From JAVBPP01 sp031549535 (GTDB lineage: Bacteria > Bacillota > Clostridia > Oscillospirales > Acutalibacteraceae), in contig JAVBPP010000080.1 of NCBI GenBank assembly GCA_031549535.1, positions 1-29,533 on the forward strand: a stretch of 29,533 nucleotides of DNA. The letters run 5' to 3'. The notes under the pieces were generated by a model. The model had not been told where the DNA came from, did no database searches, and worked only from the letters and a program-made list of their open reading frames with translations. Each line of letters starts with the position of its first letter. Positions within the stretch are counted from its first letter, which is position 1. The position numbers were made by a program, and so were the translations under genes. Below are positions 1-6,767 of the stretch, piece by piece.

Positions 1-426
1 GGTATCGCGCACACCCACTCCCGTTGGGCGACCGTGTTTGCGCAGCTGGGGCGGGGGATTCCGCCGCTGGGTACCACTCACGCGGACTTTGCGCGTGCGG
101 CAGTGCCCTGCACGGGGGGATTATCACGAGAACAGGTGGAAACAGACTATGAGTGGAACACCGGAGAAGTGATTGTGGCACTTTTTCAGCAGTATTCCCT
201 TTCTCCGCTGGAAATTCCTGCAGCGCTGGTACGCAGCCACGGTGCATTCAGTTGGGGCGGCAGCGCGGCGCAGGCGGTAGATAACGCCGTTACGCTGGAG
301 GAAGTAGCCATGATGGCCTACCACACCCTACAGATGAATCCGCAGATGTCGCAGATTCCGGAATATTTATTGCAAAAACACCATTCGCGCAAGCACGGGA
401 AGGATGCCTACTATGGGCAGAGATAG
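1..426 (+). CDS. araD: L-ribulose-5-phosphate 4-epimerase family protein, 5' truncated
   Basis: The frame is open from the first base, so the N-terminus lies outside the window; about 141 residues remain of a family usually near 230. The enzyme family (AraD/UlaF/SgbE, class II aldolase fold) interconverts L-ribulose 5-phosphate and D-xylulose 5-phosphate in the cytoplasm. The visible part starts with the zinc-ligand motif HTHS followed by RWATVFAQ and LGTTHADF. It also has the downstream SHGAFSWG motif, which carries the third metal His, and the typical tail KHHSRKHGKDAYYGQ. Assignment to AraD rather than UlaF/SgbE rests on overall similarity and is not certain. It fits the pentose and plant-polysaccharide theme of the first 8 kb. 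The next gene starts 13 bases after its stop. Confidence 0.9.
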   Translation, partial: GIAHTHSRWATVFAQLGRGIPPLGTTHADFARAAVPCTGGLSREQVETDYEWNTGEVIVALFQQYSLSPLEIPAALVRSHGAFSWGGSAAQAVDNAVTLEEVAMMAYHTLQMNPQMSQIPEYLLQKHHSRKHGKDAYYGQR

Positions 427-439
427 ACGGGAGAAAAAG

Positions 440-1528
440 ATGAAAAAAACAAAGCTGATTTTGAAAATATTTGCATGCATTGCGCTTGTATTGGCGCTGA
501 CGGCGGGCTATCTGTTTTATCCGCTCAAGGGCGAAAAGCATGTTGAACTATTTCTGCCTACGCAGGAGTATGACAGCAGCAAAATCCAAACAGTGGAAAA
601 ACAGGCGGATCAGCCGTTTAAAATTCTGTTTTTTGCGGATTTTCAACTCTGGACAAAGCCGGGAGATAACAAAAAGGCCATGCTGCTGGCTAAGGATATG
701 GCTGCAAAGACTCAGCCGGACTTAATCATTCTGGGCGGGGATAACGTTTCATCGCTGCTGACGAATATCCGCTTGAAGCAGCTTATCCGAACCATGGAGG
801 AAATTGGCATACCCTGGGCACCGATTTTCGGCAATCATGACGCGGAGGGTAAGGCAAGCTTAAACTGGCAGGGAGACCGCTTTTTAGAGGCGGAGCACTG
901 CTTATATCAAAAAGGCCCTTCCAATCTCTACGGTGCGGGTAATTATGTGCTGCAAATTCAACAGGACGGCAAGCCGTTCTATGCGTTGTATTTGCTGGAT
1001 AACGGCCGCAACATGGATTACGGCGGTGATATCGGCAAACAAGAGAGTTATGTGAGTATAGAGCAAATGGCCTGGTACCGCTATCAGGTAGAGCACATGA
1101 TGGGGAAGGCCGGCATGGCGGTGCCCTCCCTTGTGTTTACGCATTTTCCCATGCCGGAAATGTGCGAAGCGATTGCGGAGCACGCCGTGAAAAATGAGAA
1201 TACAGGCTATTATGACATTCCGGCGGAATATGGCTTTGGTTCCGTGCGTGAGTTGCCGCAGGGTGCGCCCTTAAATTCCGGTTTTGTGGATTTATGCAAG
1301 CAGCTGGGCTCCACAAAAGCCTTTTTCTGCGGACATCACCATTGCAACGATGCCAGCGTAATTGATGCAGACGGCATCCGCTACACCTACGGCTTGAAGG
1401 CCGGCCCCTCGCCCGAGCCCTGGAACGATGCAACGCGTTACGGCGCAACGCTTATCACACTGGAAAGCGGACAGGATGATGTCGTGAGCATGCAAATTGA
1501 TCAAATAGAACACAGCAAGCCGGAATAG
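440..1528 (+). CDS. Membrane-anchored calcineurin-like phosphoesterase, predicted extracellular
   Basis: A 362-residue metallophosphoesterase. I chose the ATG at 440 because GGGAG at 429-433 sits 6 bases upstream; an in-frame ATG at 404 overlaps araD and has no such site. The N-terminus is KK-rich and then hydrophobic (about residues 7-27), so the protein should be N-in with its catalytic domain outside. The metal-site motifs are in order: ADFQ near residue 66, GGDN 99-102, GNHD 131-134, H235 in THFPMPE, and GHHH 298-301. The first motif has Gln where most members have D-x-His; its neighbour shares this. The substrate cannot be read from sequence. It is 21 bases upstream of a second phosphoesterase and two GtrA genes, which suggests work on a lipid-linked or cell-envelope phosphate. 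Confidence 0.88.
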   Translation: MKKTKLILKIFACIALVLALTAGYLFYPLKGEKHVELFLPTQEYDSSKIQTVEKQADQPFKILFFADFQLWTKPGDNKKAMLLAKDMAAKTQPDLIILGGDNVSSLLTNIRLKQLIRTMEEIGIPWAPIFGNHDAEGKASLNWQGDRFLEAEHCLYQKGPSNLYGAGNYVLQIQQDGKPFYALYLLDNGRNMDYGGDIGKQESYVSIEQMAWYRYQVEHMMGKAGMAVPSLVFTHFPMPEMCEAIAEHAVKNENTGYYDIPAEYGFGSVRELPQGAPLNSGFVDLCKQLGSTKAFFCGHHHCNDASVIDADGIRYTYGLKAGPSPEPWNDATRYGATLITLESGQDDVVSMQIDQIEHSKPE

Positions 1529-1549
1529 AAAAGAGGGAGGCGGGTGCTT

Positions 1550-2668
1550 ATGAAGCTGCAATTTCAACCGGGCAAACCGTTCCGCGTGATGCAAATTGCG
1601 GATATACAGGAGGGCGGTACGGTTGCCAAGGATACGCTAAAGCTTATAAACGCAGCGCTAGAGGCGGTAAAGCCCGATCTGGTGGTGCTCACGGGCGACC
1701 AGATTAAGGGCTATTCCCCCATGTTTACCAAGGGGGACTATGCGGCAAAGGTGAAAACTACGCTGGATACCATAGTGGAACCGATGACACGGCGCGGCAT
1801 TCCCTTTGCGCCGACCTTTGGGAATCATGACTCTCAGGGGAAGGTGAAGAAACGCGAGCAGATGGAAATTTACACAGCACACGCCTGCTGCGTAAATATT
1901 GACCCCAGCGCACCGGATTGCGGTAGCTATACGGTTCCGGTCTATGCAAGCGACGGGGAGCGTATCGCGCTGAATTTCTATCTCATTGATTCCAACGGCG
2001 ATGAGCAGCTCATGAGTTATACGCCCGTGCGGGAGGAGCAGATAGCCTGGTACCGTGAACAGCGGGAGGCATTGCACACACAGCAGGGGGAGTATGTGCC
2101 GTCCCTGGTGTTTCAGCATATTCCGGTTCCGGAGTATTATCAGTTGCTTAAGCGCGTCAAAAAGCGCACAGCAAAGGCCGTGCGCGGGTTTCAGGAATAT
2201 AAAAACCAGTTTTTTGTGCTGGATGAAAGCAAGGTCTGGCAGCAGGACTTTTTCCGCGAGACACCGGCGACACCGCAGGAGAATACCGGCGAATTCGCCG
2301 CTCTGCGGGAAAAGGGCGAGGTGTTTGCCATGTATGTCGGCCATGATCACATCAATTCCTTTGTTGGCAAGGTGGATGGCATAGATTTGGGCTACACCCC
2401 CGGTGCGGGCTTCAACGTTTACGGGCCCGGCATTGACCGCGCGGTGCGGATACTGGAATTCAAAGAGGAGGATGTCCGCGATTACCGCACCTGGACGCTG
2501 CCGTTCCGCAAATTGGTTGGCAGCAAGGTGGAAAAGCCGCTGATGAACTTTCTGTATTCCTATATGCCCACCAGTGTGCCTGCGGCCATGTTGCTCGCCC
2601 GCCGTGTGCTGTTCGCCGGGCTGGGCTTTGCGGCTGTACTTGCGTTGATTTTATATTTGTTGAAATAA
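1550..2668 (+). CDS. Calcineurin-like phosphoesterase with C-terminal membrane anchor
   Basis: A 372-residue metallophosphoesterase. The ATG at 1550 has GGGAGG (1535-1540) 9 bases upstream; an in-frame GTG at 1544 is too close to that site. Motifs in order are ADIQ near residue 18, GDQ 49-51, GNHD 91-94, the FQHIPVPE histidine, and GHDH 264-267, which is a full dinuclear metal site apart from Gln in the first motif. It has no N-terminal signal. The last 25 or so residues form one hydrophobic segment (VLFAGLGFAAVLALILYLLK), so it looks tail-anchored with the catalytic domain in the cytoplasm, opposite to the preceding enzyme. It shares the FGNHD-x-xGK and P-x-PE signatures with that neighbour, so the two look like diverged paralogues. 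Substrate unknown. Confidence 0.88.
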   Translation: MKLQFQPGKPFRVMQIADIQEGGTVAKDTLKLINAALEAVKPDLVVLTGDQIKGYSPMFTKGDYAAKVKTTLDTIVEPMTRRGIPFAPTFGNHDSQGKVKKREQMEIYTAHACCVNIDPSAPDCGSYTVPVYASDGERIALNFYLIDSNGDEQLMSYTPVREEQIAWYREQREALHTQQGEYVPSLVFQHIPVPEYYQLLKRVKKRTAKAVRGFQEYKNQFFVLDESKVWQQDFFRETPATPQENTGEFAALREKGEVFAMYVGHDHINSFVGKVDGIDLGYTPGAGFNVYGPGIDRAVRILEFKEEDVRDYRTWTLPFRKLVGSKVEKPLMNFLYSYMPTSVPAAMLLARRVLFAGLGFAAVLALILYLLK

Positions 2669-2687
2669 AAGGTTGAGGAGAGAGAAT

Positions 2688-3173
2688 ATGGCAAAAGGTT
2701 TCACTGAAAAATATCCGGAGCTTTGGAAGTTTATTAAATTTTCCATTGCGGGGGTGCTGTCCACCATTGTGGAGCTGGCGGTTTACTACATTCTGATTTA
2801 TGTAGTGTTTCGTGATACACCGAAGGAGCCTTACAAATTTTTAATTTTCGAATATGACGGCATTGGCTACATGTGGGCGTTTTTAGTTTCTACTACCATC
2901 GGCTATGCGATTGCCTTTGTCATCAACCGCAAAACCACCTTTCATGCGGACTCCAATCCGGTGTTCAGCATCGCCATATACATTCTCATGGTGATATTCA
3001 CAATATTTGCCACCACGTGGATTGGCATTCAGCTGATTGACTGGGCCACTGCGGCGGGGCATGCCGGTTTGGGTGAGAGCCTTTCCAAACCTTTTGTTGC
3101 GCTTTTGGCAACCGCCTGGAGCTATCCCATCAACCGCTTTGTGATTCACAGAAAGAAGAAGCAGGAGGGCTGA
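2688..3173 (+). CDS. GtrA family membrane protein (first of a tandem pair)
   Basis: A 161-residue integral membrane protein with four predicted membrane helices: FIKFSIAGVLSTIVELAVYY, then YMWAFLVSTTIGYAIAF, FSIAIYILMVIFTIFATTW, and VALLATAWSYPINRFVIH. The loop NRKTTFHA after helix 2 and the closing PINRF are typical of the GtrA/DPMS-like family (PF04138), whose members act with glycosyltransferases in moving or handling polyprenyl-phosphate-linked sugars. I start at ATG 2688, with GAGGAGAG (2675-2682) 5 bases upstream, rather than at the TTG at 2673. It follows the tail-anchored phosphoesterase by 19 bases and precedes a second GtrA by 4, so it belongs to the same operon. No glycosyltransferase is adjacent. 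Confidence 0.87.
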   Translation: MAKGFTEKYPELWKFIKFSIAGVLSTIVELAVYYILIYVVFRDTPKEPYKFLIFEYDGIGYMWAFLVSTTIGYAIAFVINRKTTFHADSNPVFSIAIYILMVIFTIFATTWIGIQLIDWATAAGHAGLGESLSKPFVALLATAWSYPINRFVIHRKKKQEG

Positions 3174-3177
3174 GCAT

Positions 3178-3684
3178 GTGAAAGCGTTTATTAAGGCGCA
3201 TATTCCCAAACGGTTTATGGTGTATTTTAACAGCCATCCGGAAGCCTGGAAGATGGTGAAATTTGCGCTTGTAATGTCCATTGGCAGCCAGGTGGAGCTG
3301 TATTTGTATTACTTTCTCAGCTTTGTTGTGTTCCGAAGTATGGACAATGAGCCGTTTCAGTTCCTATTCATCAAGTTGGACGGCCTTGGTTCCCTTTGGG
3401 CAATGGCGATTTCAACAGTGGTAGGAAGCAGTATTGCATTTTTTTTAAATCGCAGACACACATTTCATGCCAACAACAATCCGTTTCTGGGCTTGTTAAT
3501 GCTTCTTTTTGTTGTGGGGTGTAATGTTATCATCGCAACAACCACCGGTACGTTTTTCTTGAGTATATTTCAAACGTTTCAGTTGGACTTGCTGGGTCGC
3601 CTGCTTGCAAAGCCTATGGCTACGTTCTGTGTCACGGTATTCAACTATCCCATCAATCGTTTTTTACTCCATCGAAAAAAATAA
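3178..3684 (+). CDS. GtrA family membrane protein (second of a tandem pair)
   Basis: A 168-residue paralogue of the preceding protein, with the same plan: a hydrophilic N-terminus, helix 1 (MVKFALVMSIGSQVELYLYY), helix 2 ending in FFLNRRHTFHA, a third hydrophobic stretch (LLMLLFVVGCNVIIATTTG) and a last helix ending in YPINRFLLHRKK. The start is GTG at 3178: GGAGGG (3164-3169) lies 8 bases upstream, and the nearby ATG at 3176 runs straight into a stop. Both GtrA copies share a WK-x-x-KF entry and the x-VEL-x-x-YY core, so they probably arose by duplication and may form a heterodimer (inference). It is the last gene of the + strand operon, which closes at a strong hairpin. Confidence 0.86.
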   Translation: MKAFIKAHIPKRFMVYFNSHPEAWKMVKFALVMSIGSQVELYLYYFLSFVVFRSMDNEPFQFLFIKLDGLGSLWAMAISTVVGSSIAFFLNRRHTFHANNNPFLGLLMLLFVVGCNVIIATTTGTFFLSIFQTFQLDLLGRLLAKPMATFCVTVFNYPINRFLLHRKK

Positions 3685-3724
3685 AGCAGGCTGTTGCGGA
3701 ATTCTGTCGCAACAGCCTGCTTTT
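3683..3724. terminator. Bidirectional Rho-independent terminator
   Basis: A perfect stem of about 15-16 base pairs (arms 3684-3698 and 3708-3723, loop around GAATTCTG) has A-rich sequence before it and TTTT after it, so it can work on both strands. It separates the convergent GtrA gene (+) and the GPH transporter (-). Confidence 0.88.
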
Positions 3725-3732
3725 ATATCATT

Positions 3733-5424
3733 TTATTTTGTACTGCGTACGGCGGCCTTCAGCTCCGCTTCGCGCTGCCGATCCCGTTCATCGCGGAAAG
3801 CTGTGATTTGCAGCTGATTTTCTTCCTCATTGAATTTATAAAAAAACATGGGGACTGCCTGCAGAATTAAGCCAATAGCCCCAAGCACGGTGAGCATAAA
3901 GAAAATAGCGTTTAGGGTTGTATTGTTTTCTAAAACGGCCTCCCGTGTGAGTATTTGCCCCGCATCTTTTAACGCATCCTTGTGTTTTGCCAGTGCGGTG
4001 AGTTTATCGTAGCCAAAGGACTGCACGGTTGCCATCATAATCAAATTAAAACCTGCGACACCGAGCTTGTTCACTAAACTCTTAAACGAAAACGTTGCCC
4101 CTTCCAGGCGTTCGCCCGAGTTCATTTCAATCGTATCCACAGTATCCGCGAAAATTGCGGTGAGCAGCACCGTGCTCATGCCGACCGGGAAGTTGGTGAA
4201 AAAACGCAGCAGCGCATAAATCGTCAGCCCAATGCGCGCAAGCGTTAAATCCGGGCTGTTATAAGGAAACACATAACGGCAAATCAAGAACACCGCAACG
4301 TCCGCCGCCGCAAAAATCAAGCTCTGGCGTATAAACAGTTTTTTCTTGCTCATGCGCTTGAGCAAGCGCGGCACAATAGCCATGGAAAGCATGTAGGATA
4401 TACCGCTGGTAATGGAGAGTAACGGATACAGTATGCCCTCCTCCGTCATGGAAATTCGCTTGTGGAAGGTGCTGAAAATCCATTCCTCCAGCGCGGGAAA
4501 GTCAATGATACCATAGCAGTTCCACTTGCAGAAATAAATCAAAAACATAGCGCCCAGGTTGGTGATTGAGGCAAAGAATACACTGGCCATTAAAATGCGT
4601 ATGTTCTTATTTTGTGCAAAAATAATTTTTAGAGTAGCAAAATAACTGACACGTTTTGGTTTTAATACGACCTTTTCTTTAATGCCAAAGAAAGAGACAC
4701 CAAGTGAAAGGCCTCCCACGATAGAAAAGACAATGGCGCCAACAAAAAAACCAATGCGCTGGTCGGAAAAGGCATAGACAATGGGGAACAAAACAATAGA
4801 GGGTAAAATCGTACCGATAGACCCTAAGATGCTGGAAAAGGATATGGCACGCACGCGCTGCTTGCTATCCGGAAAGAGCAGAGGCGGCAACCCCTGATAA
4901 GGGATATCAACAGCTGTATTGAATGTGTAAAACAATAAATACGCTATCATTGCAAAAATGAAATTTCCCTTTGATATCGCACTGCTGACGGTTCGAACCA
5001 CATGGAAGCCATTGCCGACGGTTGCAAAGGTTGCCTCCATATCAATTTGGTTCACCGTAAAAGTGCCGAAGCGATCCCCGAACTCCACCGGTGAAAACAA
5101 CAGAATAAAAGACGCCATCAGCGGCAACGCCATTAACAGGATGTAAGGGCGGCATTTGCCCCATTTGCTGCGCGTGCGGTCAACGATTAAACCCATCATG
5201 GGGTCATTGACAGCGTCCCAGAGCTTGGAAACAGCCAGAATCAATCCGGTCGCCACAAGACCCAAACCCAAAACATCGGAGAAATACAGATTCAATGCGC
5301 TGCCCACAACGTTGGAAATCGTCATCAATCCAAACGGCAGCAGGGAAAACAGGGCAATTTCTTTGGCGGAGGCGTGTTCAATGTCAAACCGGGCGGATTT
5401 CTTTACAATTGCTTTTTCTCGCAT
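3733..5424 (-). CDS. GPH-family (MFS) sugar:cation symporter
   Basis: A 563-residue transporter of the glycoside-pentoside-hexuronide:cation symporter family with about 12 membrane segments. The family signature is clear at residues 68-92: KLWDAVNDPMMG, then DRTRSKWGKCRPY on the cytoplasmic loop between helices 2 and 3. GPH proteins import xylosides, melibiose, glucuronides and similar sugars. At 563 residues it is longer than the usual 450-500. The extra length lies in three loops that should be extracellular: about 113-155, 299-333 and 475-515. I start at ATG 5424, preceded by a purine-rich AGAGAG stretch, rather than at the TTG at 5445, which has no ribosome site. It is divergent from the GH5 glycanase gene, which suggests uptake of that enzyme's products. 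The substrate is not determined. Confidence 0.88.
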   Translation of the reverse strand: MREKAIVKKSARFDIEHASAKEIALFSLLPFGLMTISNVVGSALNLYFSDVLGLGLVATGLILAVSKLWDAVNDPMMGLIVDRTRSKWGKCRPYILLMALPLMASFILLFSPVEFGDRFGTFTVNQIDMEATFATVGNGFHVVRTVSSAISKGNFIFAMIAYLLFYTFNTAVDIPYQGLPPLLFPDSKQRVRAISFSSILGSIGTILPSIVLFPIVYAFSDQRIGFFVGAIVFSIVGGLSLGVSFFGIKEKVVLKPKRVSYFATLKIIFAQNKNIRILMASVFFASITNLGAMFLIYFCKWNCYGIIDFPALEEWIFSTFHKRISMTEEGILYPLLSITSGISYMLSMAIVPRLLKRMSKKKLFIRQSLIFAAADVAVFLICRYVFPYNSPDLTLARIGLTIYALLRFFTNFPVGMSTVLLTAIFADTVDTIEMNSGERLEGATFSFKSLVNKLGVAGFNLIMMATVQSFGYDKLTALAKHKDALKDAGQILTREAVLENNTTLNAIFFMLTVLGAIGLILQAVPMFFYKFNEEENQLQITAFRDERDRQREAELKAAVRSTK

Positions 5425-5456
5425 GCTCTCTCTTCTCTCTCTCAAAATACGCTAAC

Positions 5457-5485
5457 ATTGTAACAGATTAAAGCGCTGAGCGCAA
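5457..5485 (-). promoter_or_regulatory. Candidate promoter of the GPH transporter
   Basis: On the - strand, TTGCGC (5480-5485) is separated by 17 bases from TACAAT (5457-5462). The -35 is weak (3 of 6), the -10 is good (5 of 6). The spacer contains the AGCGCT palindrome described as an operator candidate. Confidence 0.45.
5468..5481. promoter_or_regulatory. Operator-like site, cre/LacI-family type
   Basis: TTAAAGCGCTGAGC has the AAAGCGCT core of catabolite-responsive or LacI-family operators, but its outer half is a poor match. It lies in the spacer of the transporter promoter and just upstream of the -35 of the GH5 promoter, where a repressor could control both divergent units. Confidence 0.4.
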
Positions 5486-5491
5486 TAAAAC

Positions 5492-5519
5492 TTGACAACT
5501 TAACGAAAAGTAAGATAAT
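5492..5519 (+). promoter_or_regulatory. Promoter of the GH5/GH4 operon
   Basis: A consensus TTGACA (5492-5497) is followed after 16 bases by GATAAT (5514-5519), 30 bases ahead of the GH5 start codon. Confidence 0.7.
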
Positions 5520-5549
5520 AGGAGATGGTGGAATAAAAGGGGTGATTTT

Positions 5550-6752
5550 ATGAAACGGCGTAATAGTGGCCGCATATTAGGGGCGCTTTTATTGGTGCTG
5601 GCAGTGGTTGTGACTTTGGTCTGCTATCTTTTGATTCCCAATCCTCTGTCGGCCAAAGTAAGTGATTTGGATCGTTCCGAGGCGTTTGTCTTTACAAAAA
5701 ATCTTGCTCCCATTTGGAACCTGGGTGACAGCTTGGATCCGTTCACTTACAATGAAACAGGTGAGAGGAACGAGACAAACCTAACGGGCGAGGCCGGGCT
5801 AGCTACACAAACACTGTGGGGAAATCCACCTACGAGTAAGGCAATCATTGACAAGGTAAAGGCGGCGGGCTTTCGCACCGTACGCATTCCTGTCACCTGG
5901 CATGCGCATCTCGGAAATGCTCCGGAGTATAGGGTGGATTCTGATTGGATGGCGCGCGTAAAAACCGTGGTGGATTATGCCTATGGCAACGGTATGTTTG
6001 TGATGCTCGACGTTCATCACGATGATAATGACAAGGCCTGGTTGATACCCGATAAGCAGCATGAGGAGGCTGTGCGGCAGGAGTTTGAGGCGCTGTGGAA
6101 ACAGATTGCGCTGGCTTTTCAGGGGTATGGAGAGCGCTTGCTTTTTGAAGGGGCGAACGAGCCGCGTGTTGTCGGCAGCTGGACGGAATGGGCAGGTGGA
6201 AAGAACAGCACCCGCGCGGTAGTCAACCGACTGAATCAGTTATTCGTGGATACGGTGCGGGCAACAGGCAGGGGAAACACCGCGCGTTATTTGGTTGTGC
6301 CGACCTACGCCGCATCTGCGGATTGGGTAGCCCTGCAGGGCATGGCTGTTCCGGAGGATGCGCGTGTCATTGCCAGTGTGCATGCCTACTACCCGCGCGA
6401 GTTTGCCAGCGAAACGAGCGAGCAGACCCACTGGGACGCGGCAAAATATGAGCCCTTGCTGGAGAAAAAAATTGGCAGCATTGCAAAGCGCTTTACGCAT
6501 AAAGGCTACCCTGTTTTAATTGGGGAGTTCGGAGCGTTTGAGAAGAATAACGCGGACGATAGGGCGGAATTTGCCCGTGCGTTTGTGAAAACAGCGGAGC
6601 AATACGACATTCCCTGCGGTTGGTGGGATAACGGCATCTTCCCCGATGATTGGGACTATCCGGATTCCTTTGCCCTGTTGGACCGCTGGAAACTGGAATG
6701 GAAGTATCCCCAGATTGTGCAGGCACTTACCGGGATAAATCCCACTGAATAA
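5550..6752 (+). CDS. GH5 subfamily 4-type endo-glycanase, membrane-anchored
   Basis: A 400-residue beta-glycanase of GH5. The order of motifs matches GH5_4 enzymes such as clostridial CelE-type endoglucanases/xyloglucanases: NLGDSLD, WGNPPTSKAIIDKVKAAGF, VRIPVTWHAHLG, MLDVHHDDN, LLFEGANEPR, HAYYP, GEFGAF, and WWDNG. E204 in NEP is the expected acid/base and E326 in GEFG the nucleophile. GH5_4 enzymes cleave beta-1,4-glucans, xyloglucan or related mixed-linkage glucans. Residues 9-31 form one long hydrophobic segment without a clear cleavage site, so the enzyme is probably tethered outside the cell. It has no dockerin or carbohydrate-binding module. AAAGGGGTGA upstream supports ATG 5550. Its stop overlaps the ribosome site of the GH4 gene, so the two are one operon. 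Confidence 0.92.
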   Translation: MKRRNSGRILGALLLVLAVVVTLVCYLLIPNPLSAKVSDLDRSEAFVFTKNLAPIWNLGDSLDPFTYNETGERNETNLTGEAGLATQTLWGNPPTSKAIIDKVKAAGFRTVRIPVTWHAHLGNAPEYRVDSDWMARVKTVVDYAYGNGMFVMLDVHHDDNDKAWLIPDKQHEEAVRQEFEALWKQIALAFQGYGERLLFEGANEPRVVGSWTEWAGGKNSTRAVVNRLNQLFVDTVRATGRGNTARYLVVPTYAASADWVALQGMAVPEDARVIASVHAYYPREFASETSEQTHWDAAKYEPLLEKKIGSIAKRFTHKGYPVLIGEFGAFEKNNADDRAEFARAFVKTAEQYDIPCGWWDNGIFPDDWDYPDSFALLDRWKLEWKYPQIVQALTGINPTE

Positions 6753-6767
6753 AGGAGGATTCCACGC

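Noticed and set aside
1658..2350. 230-codon open frame on the - strand
   Set aside because: It lies wholly inside the second phosphoesterase, whose motifs are complete. It has no family features and no ribosome site.
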